From NCBI RefSeq assembly GCF_013373865.1, contig NC_050467.1, forward strand, positions 27,240,996-27,304,995: a stretch of DNA of 64,000 bases. The letters are read 5' to 3'. This DNA is from Monomorium pharaonis. Taxonomy: Eukaryota; Arthropoda; Insecta; Hymenoptera; Formicidae. The position numbers and the translations under genes were made by a program. Positions 54,521 to 64,000 of the stretch are shown piece by piece (within the stretch, counting starts at the first letter, position 1; every line of letters starts with the position of its first letter). The notes below the pieces were generated by a model. The model was not told the origin of the DNA. It saw only the letters and a list, made by a program, of their open reading frames with translations, and ran no database searches.

Positions 54521-54607
54521 GACCTGGCGACCGTGATTTCAACATAAAAGTAAGATTTCAACATTAATACCGGGATTTCTATAATTCTGACTGCATGTCC
54601 GGTCACA

Positions 54608-55916
54608 GTAGTAAGGCAGCGTAGTGAGCAAAAGCGTAAGGGCATAGGCGCGTAGTACCGAGAAACAACGAGCTTGCGGCGCGTTAACAAAGCTTAGAAC
54701 GATAAAAGTACGCGTGACGAAGGGCTCTTTGGTGACGAAGTGCAACAACCGATCAACACCCAAACGACAGAATAGCAACGCCTGCCGGTGGCGACCGTGA
54801 CAGGACTTGTTTCGTTTCGTGATAACGTTGTTACCAAAACAATTTCGCGATTAATTAAAAGCGAAAGGTAGCGTTAGATCGATAGATTCGCATACTGAAA
54901 CGACGTCAACCGAGAATCGCGAAAGATCCGAAAGCGAGATAGGATCATAGCGAAAATAAAATCGCAAATGCAGAAAAGCTACAATTAATGCCATGTGACA
55001 AAAAGACGAAAGTTAATTAGCACGTAGCCCACTAGCCAATTAAAAAATTTAACGTTCCGAAAAAGTGTAGCGTTAACCCGCGCTGTAAACGTTTTCCAGA
55101 AAAATAATTTGCATAAAGTAGAGATAACGCATTAATTAGCGTATAATTAAGCTCAAAAAAAGTGCGAAAGGAATTCGTATCGTTGAAAGCAAGAAAGTGC
55201 CGACATCTTGATCGCGTAAAGCGTAAGAGCGACCATCTTGAACGCGGAAGTATTGGTGCGAAACATCTCGAACAGTAGGACATTCTAGAAGCGGCATAAC
55301 CTATATTCCGGTTACACCGACGTTATATACCGGGTACACCGATGACACTTAACGGTTTCACCTAATGAGTGACCAACAGTTCCGACGGCAATTCGCGATA
55401 AGCCGCGGTACGCATTTATTAATTAATTAAAATTTTTAAAAGCCGCCTAGTTAACTAACTAACTAATTAAAGTCGATATTTCGATAAAATAAGTCACCTA
55501 CTCTAGCAAACGGAAAGTAACGGCATAGCCGATCACCGATGTGAAGCGAATTCACCGAGTGAAATATTACAGTAATAGGGATTAAATTAATTTCCCATGC
55601 AAACCAAAAGCAAATTTTGCTAACCTATAGGGGAACCTATGGCCAAATTTTTTTTTTTAAATAATTATTCGGTTAAAATAGATCGAGATCCCGTTCTATA
55701 CGCTTATTTAGGCGTAACGTTAGAATTATCGTATTAACAAGAGATTTAACCCGAGCAAACGGCGATTAAGCATTCGAATTTGTTTATTTCCCGTGAAATA
55801 ATTTGTTCGCGAGTTTTATTGATAATTTAGCATTGATCAGAAGAGGACCGGTTGATCCGACAAGCCGACGGTCAAAATAAGAAAAGGCCACTACAAATAA
55901 ATAAGCGACAAGCAAA
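54608..55916 (+). other. Long untranslated leader of element F with displaced tRNA-Arg primer site
   Basis: 1309 bases from the LTR end to the gag ATG, much longer than in C, D or E (262-337). It starts GTAGTAAG directly after the LTR's CA. TGGCGACCGTGACAGGAC is at 54789-54806, 181 bases after the LTR. The remainder is AT-rich with short TTAA/CTAA runs near 55420-55470, and no coding signal was seen. Confidence 0.65.
54789..54806 (+). other. Primer-binding-site-like sequence (tRNA-Arg), element F
   Basis: The same 18 bases as in C, D and E. Its perfect conservation inside an otherwise diverged and decayed leader supports a role in priming. Confidence 0.75.
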
Positions 55917-58682
55917 ATGTCAGAATCCCCAAGAAAATTAAGATCAGGGCGCGAATACAGCGACCCGAGCGAGCAGCCAGCTACGCAGTTTATGGATCTA
56001 TCAGACCCGATGGCAGATACATCAATGGAGGTACACAATGATCCGACGCAAAGCAACTCACCGACCAGAGGTCAATTAAAGACGATGTTCGAAAAAATGA
56101 ACGAGTCTATTGAAAAATTATCAGCCGAAATCAACCGACTCCGTGAAGAGCGCGACACCACCGGAAGAACCGAAGCCATCGCAACACGTTTCATCGATGA
56201 GAATCGAGAAGCGGACCGAGCTAAACGACCAAATTACGCTTCGATAATTTTGGGCACTCCTAGCAGACAATCGGAAGATGGAAGAGGCGGACTGAATCCG
56301 ACAGGAGTCAGACTACCAAGAGGAGGATGGCTCAAGGATCCATTCGAGGAAGTATCATTCAGAGGAAAGGACGATAAGCAAAACCCGATGATATTCCTAC
56401 GAAAATTTGAAAGTATAGCGGAATACGAAGTTATTCCCGAGCACGAGCAGTTGCATCATTTTTCTAAAGCTTTGAGAGACTCAGCTAAAGACTGGTACAG
56501 ATTAATGGAACCAGCAAATATTCAAGACGCAAAAGCGCAATTTAAGGACTACTATTGGAGCCGAGAAGTGCAAGCGGCAGTCCGAATGAAAATTTATAAC
56601 GGAAAATATACGCCTAACAAGGGCACCTCAATGGCGCAATACGCTATGAGTGTTTCACAACAAGCAAAAATGCTTACCCCACCACTTACGGACGAGGATC
56701 TGATAGGACTCTTACAGAGCCACTACCCGTTCGAAGTAGCGCGAGAGATCCGACCGACGACAGTCACGGATATGCGCGAGCTAATAAAACTTCTAGACGC
56801 TATCGAAGAATCCTGGAAGCTGCGAAAAGCGGATTTCGACTCAACGCACCGAAAGGGAAATGCGAGATCTACCCTAGCGAAGAGACCCGAAGATTTCAGA
56901 AAGCGAGATACCCGATTCGACCGATCCAATCGTCGATTACCCTCTACGGAAGAATCTAAAACGCACAATCCGAGATATCTAAGCTCTGGCGCGACTAAGC
57001 CACAAGCGCAATACCACAGAAAGCTAGACACATCCGGAAATCTCCGAGAGACGAGACAGGGAAACGTCGTGATTACTGAACTTCCGAAAAGTGATGAAGA
57101 CAGCGAGGAAGAAAGAAAAATATATAAGCAAGCAGTAGATGCGAGAGTTCGACGAGACAACGTGAAGCAGAAACCGCAAAACAAGACTTTCAAACGAAAG
57201 GTCGCGGCGATATGCGGATCAGCAGAGCTCAAGACGGAAAACACTCCTGAACCGGAACCACAACACGAAGAAAGAATCGTGCGAAGGGAACGGAGATCCG
57301 ACAGTTCCGAACGAAGCATTAATATACTCCGTACAGAAAAGATCCTCAACGATCTACAGGAGACGTTCGATAACGAACACAAGGTGAGGCGAAAAGTGCC
57401 GAAAACACCGATGATTATTATAAAATTTAAGGCGATTCAAGCCAAAGCACTGGTGGATACAGGTGCACAACTGTCAGCAATGACGAAAGAATTATTCGAC
57501 TCTCTAGTTACGACGGAAGAGCCGATGGAAATAATTCCGATAAGGAAATTTCTGCTCAGAGGAGCATTTTACGAAAGAGGCGCGTTAATAGCCAATAAAA
57601 TAAAAGTAAGTTTCGACATCCAAAACCAAAGGTACGAACACGAATTTTATATCGTAGAAAAAATGGCATACAAGGCAATATTAGGCATCGATTTCCTAGT
57701 AAAACATCGCATGAACATGCTATGCGACATGGAATTCACGATTCAGTTTGAACCACCGACGGAAAAGGAGTCGACAGCGTTAATAAACGCGTTAAGCCGA
57801 CAAGAGGCTGACCAAGCGCTTAGCGAAATCCTAAGTCGCTATAAAGAAATTTTTGAGCCAAAAATAGGCCGTGTTACTCATTATAAACACAAAATTACGT
57901 TGTTAAACGAAAAGCCATATAAGAAAAAGGTATATCCAGTACCTGAAAAGCATTTAGAGCAAGTTACGAAATATCTGCGAAAACTAGAGGCAGACGGAAT
58001 CGTTAAAAAAGCAGCCACGTCTTACGTTAACCCACTTGTGGTGGTAATAAAAAGAAACGGAGACATCAGACTGTGTCTGGATGCCCGAGAGATTAATAAG
58101 CGGATGACAAACGACCACGCTCAACCTCCTACAATAGAGGAAGTTTTTAGAAGAATCGGGAGAAGAAAGTATTTTACCACTCTCGATATCTCACAAGCAT
58201 TTTGGCAAATTCCATTGGAACGGGAATCACGAAGATTCACCGGATTTCTATTCAACGGACAGACTTACGTCTTTAAACGAATGCCATTCGGCATAAAGAC
58301 TGCAGGCGCATCATTCACGAGAGCGATGAATAAAGCTCTGGGTGACGCCGCAGCGGAATATACGATAGTCTATCTAGACGATATTTTAATTGCTTCAAAC
58401 AGCATGGAGGAACACCTCACACATATCGAACACGTACTCAAACGATTACGAGACGTGGGATTTAAAGTCAATAAAGAGAAGTGCGAATTTCTCCGAGAAG
58501 AAATTAAATTTCTTGGACACACTTTCTTCGAAATAGAAGCGGAAATCAACGACGATACGAAGCTAGCCATACAGAATTTTGAGAAGCCTAAGAATAAAAA
58601 GGCCTTACAGTCGTTTTTAGGCTTGGTGAATTGGGACAGACGATTCATAAAAAAACCTTGCCAGATTAACGCAGCCACTTGA
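55917..58682 (+). pseudogene. Element F gag, protease and RT segment
   Basis: Frame from ATG 55917. Capsid-like Gag near nt 56320-56760 (GGWLKDPF, KDWYRLMEP), no CCHC knuckle, protease DTGAQLSA near nt 57457, RT with YLDDILIAS near nt 58372 and GHTF near nt 58515. An extra C near 58656 shifts the frame and gives the stop at 58682. Confidence 0.85.
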
Positions 58683-59337
58683 AAGACTTCTCAGGAAAGG
58701 CCGAAAGTACGTCTGGACCGCGGAAGAACAACAAGCTTTTTCAAGCATTAAGCAGGCATTCCAAGAGGCACCGAATCTTTACCTCACGAAGCCTGGATAT
58801 AAATTCGGTATTTACGTAGACGCAGCGAGAAGCGGATTAGGAGCTCGACTCTACCAGTACAAGGAGGGCGAGGAACGTAAATATACGATGGCTTACGCAA
58901 GCAGAAGCTTAAAAGGAGCCGAAATTAATTATACCATAACAGAGCTGGAAGGCTTAGCGCTGGTATGGGCGCTGAAAAAGTGGCATACCTTACTGTTAGG
59001 AAGACATGTGAAAATTCACACCGACCACCGAGCGTTGCAGTTCTTAAGCACATGTGTGCATAACAATGCAAGAATTGCACGTTGGATGTCTTTCCTGCAG
59101 GAATTTGACTTGGAGATAGAACATATCCCAGGCAAGGATAACGCTATAGCCGACGCTTTATCTCGAAACACCGACGATTCACATATGTCGGATAATGAGA
59201 AAACAATAGCGGTCATACGTGACACGCAAGATGGCATCGATACCGAAAGATGGATCGACATTATTAAAAGAGCGCAAAACGCCGATGAAAATCTATTAAA
59301 CCTGGTTGAAGAATTCCCAGAGGAGTATTATCGTTGA
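58657..59337 (+). pseudogene. Element F RNase H and start of integrase
   Basis: Second frame, entered after the extra base. RNase H with YVDAARSGLGARLYQ near nt 58815 and TDHRAL near nt 59020, then the linker. It ends at TGA 59335-59337 within YYR-GELIRH, a nonsense change. The same frame continues through the integrase HFGTDK to TAA near 59491. Confidence 0.82.
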
Positions 59338-59477
59338 GGCGAATTGATACGCCACGCCGACGAGTTTTCTGACAAAATTGTACTACCGGAGAGGATACGA
59401 TGGAATATTATAAACAAACTACACCGTTTTCTGATACATTTTGGTACAGATAAGGTGAAAGCGCAGAGAGATTATTT

Positions 59478-62096
59478 AACGGCAGAAATATAAGCCGAAT
59501 CTCGAGAGATGTAGTAGCATCGTGCAAAACATGCCAAGCTACCAAATATTATACGAGACCCACCGTAGGAACCGAATATTACGAGTTACCTAACGGACCG
59601 GGCGAAGCAGTATCCGTGGATATTTTTGGACCACTACCGATATCCCAAGGAGGATTCAAATACATACTTGTCATCATGGACAAATTCTCAAAATTCACGA
59701 GACTATATCCGATGACCAACCAAAAGCTGGATACGATCATCGAGAAATTCGAGACGGAATACTTCCCGAACATGGGAAAGCCGACGGAGATCCTAACGGA
59801 CAACGGCGGACAATTTATGACCGCACGTTGGACACAATTCGCGGAGGAGCACGAAATATTAATTCATAAAACGACCCCATACAATCCACAGTCAAACCCC
59901 GTGGAGCGTGTGATGCGCGAGCTAGGGCGAATAATACGCGCATACGCAAGCCACAGACAAGGAGTATGGATAAAGATCGTGAAAAGGGCCGAGTGTATAC
60001 TGAATAATACAATGCATTCGAGTACTGGCTTTACTCCAACAGAGATACATTACGGAGAGGACTCCAACGAATTAAACATTCACGAACAATTATTACCATT
60101 ACAGTTCCGAGACATAGAACAGGAACGTATAATAGAAATGGCGCGCGAAAACTTAGAAAACGCAGCAGCCAAACGCAAAAGGCAAGCCGACAAAAGTGGC
60201 ACAGCTCGAGTCTATGAAGTAGGACAGCTAGTATGGCGAAAATTACATCGTAGATCCGATGCGAGTAGAAGAATTACTCGAAAAATACATCTAGTCTACG
60301 AGGGACCATACCAAGTTCTTCGAGTTTTGCGTAGAAACGCATACTTGATCGGTGATCAGGATGGAAATGTCCTAGGAGCCGTAAATAGCCGACAACTAAG
60401 ACCACACAGAGAATCTTATCTCAAGCCGAGAAATAACGGTGAAGAGAGAGATGACCATTCATCGGAAGCAGCCGACGACAGATATTATTCAGCCGAGGAT
60501 CAGCAACGAGAAGAAAACGTGCAACGAGACTCGCAAGAAGATTACTCAGAGGAAGATCGATCGAGAGATTACTCCGACGACCACTCGATAGAAGAAACAC
60601 ACGACGAGCCAACACCAGGGCCGAGTCGAACGAAAAAACCGACGAAGAAGCTCATGGCAGTCGCTAAACAAGAAAATTGCGTAAAATCGCACTACCGGGA
60701 ACACCAGTTGGAAAAGTTACCCGACGAACATACAGAATGTTACGACGACGGACGCATAAAAGCATTCCGCCGATGCAAACGCCACGAAACAACATCTGGC
60801 GCGAAACATTACACGTTTGAGCAAGAAATGCGCATAGGAGCGCTAATAAAAGAAAAAATACCCGAAAACATAGGGGACACGATATCACTGAATTCTCAGG
60901 TATCGTTAACAAAGATCAAAGCCCGAAAACGAACAGCTAACTCCGAGGAAGAAACGCAGAGGAAAAGAATTAAAAAACCGATGGAAAACTGCGATACGCC
61001 GAACGAAAAAGAAGCGACAAAACATCGCAATACCCAGAACGGATTCATCCGATGCAAACCCGAAGAAGAGCTAAAAAAGGCTTACGATAAAGTACGAAAG
61101 AGTTACGACAAATTGATGACTCATACAGAAAAGAAAAGAGCAAATAGTACCCCGTCACAGTCAAAAAAGGCGAGGAGTACGACGTTTAAACGCGAAGAAT
61201 TCGCTAACGGCACACCGATACTCGAAAAGGCGAGGAGTAGCCGACAGTTATCCGAAAATTATCAGAGAGACGTATTTCAACTCCCTGAATACGATCTACT
61301 CACATCAAAAGTGACGTGGAAACAAATACAACCACAGTTACAACAATATGCCGAGGAAAAAAAAATAAAAAGCCGATTTTCGACGAATATAATGACCGAG
61401 CTGAAGGCTAAACAAAAATCACCGATTATATCGCCGAAGAGAGCCGATAAAATGCTCGACAAACACGAGACGCGTATAATCGCCGACAGCATTAAACTCG
61501 AACCTACCGAAAATCAGGACGACAGTCAACCCGAAGACGAAAGGGAAAGCCAACCCTGGCATCTGTCGCAGTACAGCGACCAAATAATTAAAAACAATAA
61601 AAATATTCGGAATTCTCCGATAAAACCGAGCGCAAAAGCGATTAATAATTCCGTCGACAACGACGAAGCACCTGCGGAGACAGACGACAAAAATATTATA
61701 CCTAACGGTATCCGAGCGAAGACCGCCCGTGGCATGATTAATGATCTTACCCACGAGACGGCGCAAAAGCAACAGGTGGTATCCCCACCATCCCAACCAT
61801 CCCCACTACTAATACGCCACCGACCGACTTCCAGTATGGCGTCAAACGCTAAGAAGCAGTCAAGCGAACGAGACGTAAACATGTCAGCGAACAGCACGAT
61901 AATCGAGCAGTTGCTCGAGAGAGAAAGGCAATTACGCGAGATAATACAAAAGAGGACCACGGAAAAAAAGATCGAGAGCGACATTCGTGAAAGAATCGCG
62001 TCACTGGAAAATGTGATAGCGGCGATGTCACCGACGTGGAAGCCGAGGAAGAAGCAGCGTCAAACATCAACGACGAGGCGAGAGAAAAAACGATAG
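59478..62096 (+). pseudogene. Element F integrase core and C-terminal extension
   Basis: Third frame, entered after a one-base loss near 59477. CKTCQATK near nt 59525, LDIFGP-type VDIFGP near nt 59617, LTDNGGQF near nt 59795, SNPVER near nt 59892, GPY near nt 60303. The extension is Asp/Glu-rich then Lys-rich (RKRQADK, RKRTANSEEE), with a helical charged block near nt 61900-62005 (LLERERQLREI). No DTRG segment. Confidence 0.85.
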
Positions 62097-62923
62097 ATGT
62101 TTTAGTGGATTACCACGAGGCCACACCACAAGGCCTGTACAAGACGGACAAGTTCCCGATCAAGGACGAGCACGACAGAACAGTCGCCGAAGCGTCCATA
62201 GCCATATCAATCGTACCCAAAAACGAATGGGCGATTACGGACGACCAAATCGTCATCAGATACGTCATCAGAGGACGTGAGATTAAAAGAGATACGACTG
62301 CGTTCATCCGAACGACCGGTCAAAAGTTATCAACACCCAGCCGACATACATCCACCGAGGTAAAATCGCACAAAGTCAAAACAAAGGCCGACCGTAAACG
62401 CAAACACAGCTCGGACAGCAGCGACAAGGAAAACAAACAGTCCGAAAGACCAAAAATAAACAGGGACTGGATCGTACGAGACAGCAGTGGCAAATTCACC
62501 AGCCACGGTAAGACAAAATCTAAGCATGGAAGCTCTACGGATCGTAAATTAACGCCCGAATCCGGAGATAAAACCTCCGAAGTCGAGCGGGCGAGGAGCG
62601 TGCAGCCGACGGCTACAGCCGCCAACGCACCGATCCGAGACCTGTCCATCAACATCACAAGGATGATCCCGACGCCGACGAACGGGCGGATGACGGGAGA
62701 CGACGGAGCTCAACCCCGATGCAGAACACCGCCGACGTCGCCGAGAAAGCGAGCGAGCGAGCCAACGCCGACGCCGAAGACGACGGACCAACCGAGCGGA
62801 CAGGTAGCCGAGCCGGATGACTTACATCCGCACCCGGACGCCGAGACAGCCACCCTACGAGGGGGACAGCGAAGTGACAGTGAGAAGGAATTACCCCCCG
62901 CATCTCAGTTCATCGAGATGTAA
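62036..62923 (+). pseudogene. Element F C-terminal end of polyprotein, running into the LTR
   Basis: Fourth frame, entered somewhere before 62096. It holds TIDVLVDYHE... and a DDQIVIRYVIRG segment comparable to the last conserved block of B, C and D. The LTR-encoded tail follows from 62601 (VQPTATAANAPIRDL). The stop is at 62923. It has no start of its own. Confidence 0.75.
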
Positions 62924-64000
62924 CAAAAAACTTTGCGAGCGTTACATCCCGCGTACGACAAGCGCGATATTTAATTATGTTACTGTAAAAAAGATTTATT
63001 CATTTTGTTAATTTTATTTTAAGTTTAGCTACGCGTAGAGGCACCGCGTAAAACGCCGAAGCCGAGCGAGCGAGCATGCGTGTGTATATGTGTGAGACCG
63101 CGTATGCGAAGCGCTATGCGAGATAACGTTGTAACGCAAATATTATTATTAAATATATATATATATTTTATACGTGTGTGAAAACATAATATTATATTAC
63201 TCTAGTTAGTATCTTACGCGAAGAAGCGTTCGTTTGTAATATTCATATTTCATTTATTAAGATAAAGATACATTATGTTATATTAAACAATATTCTTAAA
63301 TATTATAAATATTCCCGACCCGCATTGCAGGGCGCGCGACGAGACCATCGCCGTGAATCGGACGACGTTGCGTAGAACGCCTTACGAGCAGGCAACCCGA
63401 CTTGCTCAAGTGACAGGTCGAGGTTAGGTTGCCCATGGTATAGAGACGGGCGAGATAACATGTACCACAGGCGCATTGCCGAGCGCATAATCATTGAGAT
63501 TCCAACTTCAGTAACGCTGTATTTTACAATACAGTGGTTTAATAGAGTTTATCATGTATTTATAATTATTACAATCTCAGAGAGACCAATGGGAATGTCA
63601 GTGATTACGTGGGAAGTATACGATAGTACCGTGGATAACACGGGATAATTATTATTCATTTTGTTTTGTATCGAGTCTATTCAACTCGTAGATTAATTAT
63701 TTTATCCTTTTAATTAAGCTTACGAAGGCTCAGGTCCACCAGCCAATCAGAACGCTCATTTTCTTAAATGAGTGATTACTCCCATCAGGAGAGCGATAAT
63801 TAAAATCGCTTAAGTAACTTTTCTTTATAGACGCTACTTGTTATAGCGCACATGATTTCGACGATGTACGTCGAGATAAATAATTAACGCAAAGACCTGA
63901 GGCTTTAACTTTGCGTTCAAACATACCATAAGGTATAGAACGCCGTGGTGTCGATATGCGCATGCGACCCCATGGCGTGCGAGCGAGAGGGACGCTTTGT
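62601..64000 (+). repeat. 3' LTR of element F (cut by window end)
   Basis: First 1400 bases of an LTR of about 2.2 kb, matching 49792-50615 followed by 53234 onward. It shows the uninterrupted GGTTAGGTTGCCC site (63422-63434) occupied by G in the 5' LTR. Confidence 0.93.
63460..63648 (+). CDS. Conserved small ORF in U3 of F 3' LTR (62 aa)
   Basis: Second copy of the ORF at 53268-53456, one residue different (Ile to Val). In this unsplit LTR the telomere-like motif lies 30 bases upstream in the same frame (RLGCPWYRDGRDN then MYHRR). That frame is closed by a TAG further upstream, so the ATG at 63460 is the likely start. Confidence 0.6.
   Translation: MYHRRIAERIIIEIPTSVTLYFTIQWFNRVYHVFIIITISERPMGMSVITWEVYDSTVDNTG

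Larger units (their letters stand above)
49792..54607 (+). repeat. 5' LTR of element F, split by nested LTR
   Basis: TGCAGCCGACGG...GTCCGGTCACA. The left part 49792-50615 ends in GGTTAGGT. The right part resumes at 53234 with AGGTTGCCC. The intact 3' copy shows the joined sequence near 63421-63440. It contains the coding tail (to 50114), the small ORF at 53268-53456, AATAAA at 54236-54241 and the PBS-like TGGCGACCGTGA at 54525. No TATA box was recognised. Confidence 0.92.
55917..62923 (+). pseudogene. Gag-pol of element F, multiply disrupted (whole locus)
   Basis: ATG 55917 (MSESPRKLRS) to a stop 323 bases inside the 3' LTR. Lesions relative to the relatives: one extra base near 58656; TGA at 59335-59337 where CGA is expected; one missing base near 59477; a further frame change between about 62030 and 62096. 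Domain order is as in D, but the C-terminal extension lacks the DTRG protease-like segment. Confidence 0.88.
49792..64000 (+). mobile_element. Family F LTR retrotransposon, decayed, 3' end beyond window
   Basis: 5' LTR 49792-54607 (about 2194 bp once the nested G LTR and one duplicated AGGT are discounted), interior 54608-62600, 3' LTR from 62601. It shares architecture and primer site with C, D and E but is clearly diverged: LTR start TGCAGCCG, its own C-terminal extension and an own U3 ORF. Pol carries at least four lesions, so this is the most decayed LTR element here. Confidence 0.93.

Noticed and set aside
49792..54607. Family F having a 4.8-kb LTR
   Set aside because: The 3' LTR lacks the middle 2.6 kb, and that segment has its own TG...CA ends and AGGT duplications, so it is a nested solo LTR.
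54608..54788. LTR-to-primer-site spacer as an intron (GT at its start)
   Set aside because: No matching AG acceptor sits before the primer site in C, D, E or F. Moreover, removal from RNA would have removed the spacer from integrated copies.
56723..57382. 219-codon minus-strand ORF within F gag
   Set aside because: Shadow of the sense gag frame, Ser/Arg/Leu-rich as expected from antisense of Lys/Glu/Arg codons.
1..64000. CRISPR arrays, operons, tRNA or rRNA genes
   Set aside because: Repeats are telomeric or LTR-derived. The tRNA-like match is only the 18-base primer-site sequence. The DNA is eukaryotic.

Overview
The window is insect (at least arthropod) DNA made almost entirely of retroelements stacked head to tail at telomere-type repeats. 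The repeat is CCTAA on the + strand (TTAGG on the other), the usual insect telomere unit. Only 4 to about 31 bp of it survives between neighbouring elements. No host gene, tRNA, rRNA or CRISPR array was seen. The species cannot be named from the sequence.

Layout, left to right: (1) 3' part of a Ty3/gypsy-type LTR element, family B, 1-7821; (2) complete element C, 7836-20535, with an unrelated solo LTR nested in pol; (3) a 5'-truncated non-LTR element of the TRAS/R1 type on the minus strand, 20544-24809; (4) complete but mutated element E, 24841-35735; (5) a solo LTR of family B, 35745-37776; (6) complete element D with an intact 2572-codon gag-pol, 37781-49772; (7) a decayed element F from 49792 past the window end, whose 5' LTR is split by a reverse-oriented solo LTR of a related family G, 50616-53233. 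Family letters are local labels.

All LTR families share a design: LTRs of about 2.0-2.6 kb starting TGnAnCCG and ending GGTYACA; insertion at ACCT within AACCT repeats; a single gag-pol reading frame without visible CCHC knuckles; protease, RT, RNase H and integrase followed by a very long C-terminal extension that runs into the 3' LTR; and an 18-base match to the 3' end of tRNA-Arg placed 109-181 bases downstream of the LTR instead of beside it. G inside F gives a filled site (5' LTR) and its empty counterpart (F 3' LTR) in one window, showing a true 4-bp AGGT/ACCT target duplication at a short telomere-like sequence.

The main candidate for an undescribed system is therefore a clan of telomere-repeat-specific LTR retrotransposons. 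Their oddities are a displaced primer site with CA|GT at the LTR edge, a second degenerate retropepsin-like segment after integrase, a conserved small ORF in the U3 of F and G, and a conserved antisense exon-like block in the LTRs of B, C, D and E. By strand polarity the chromosome end would lie to the left, if this array is still terminal.
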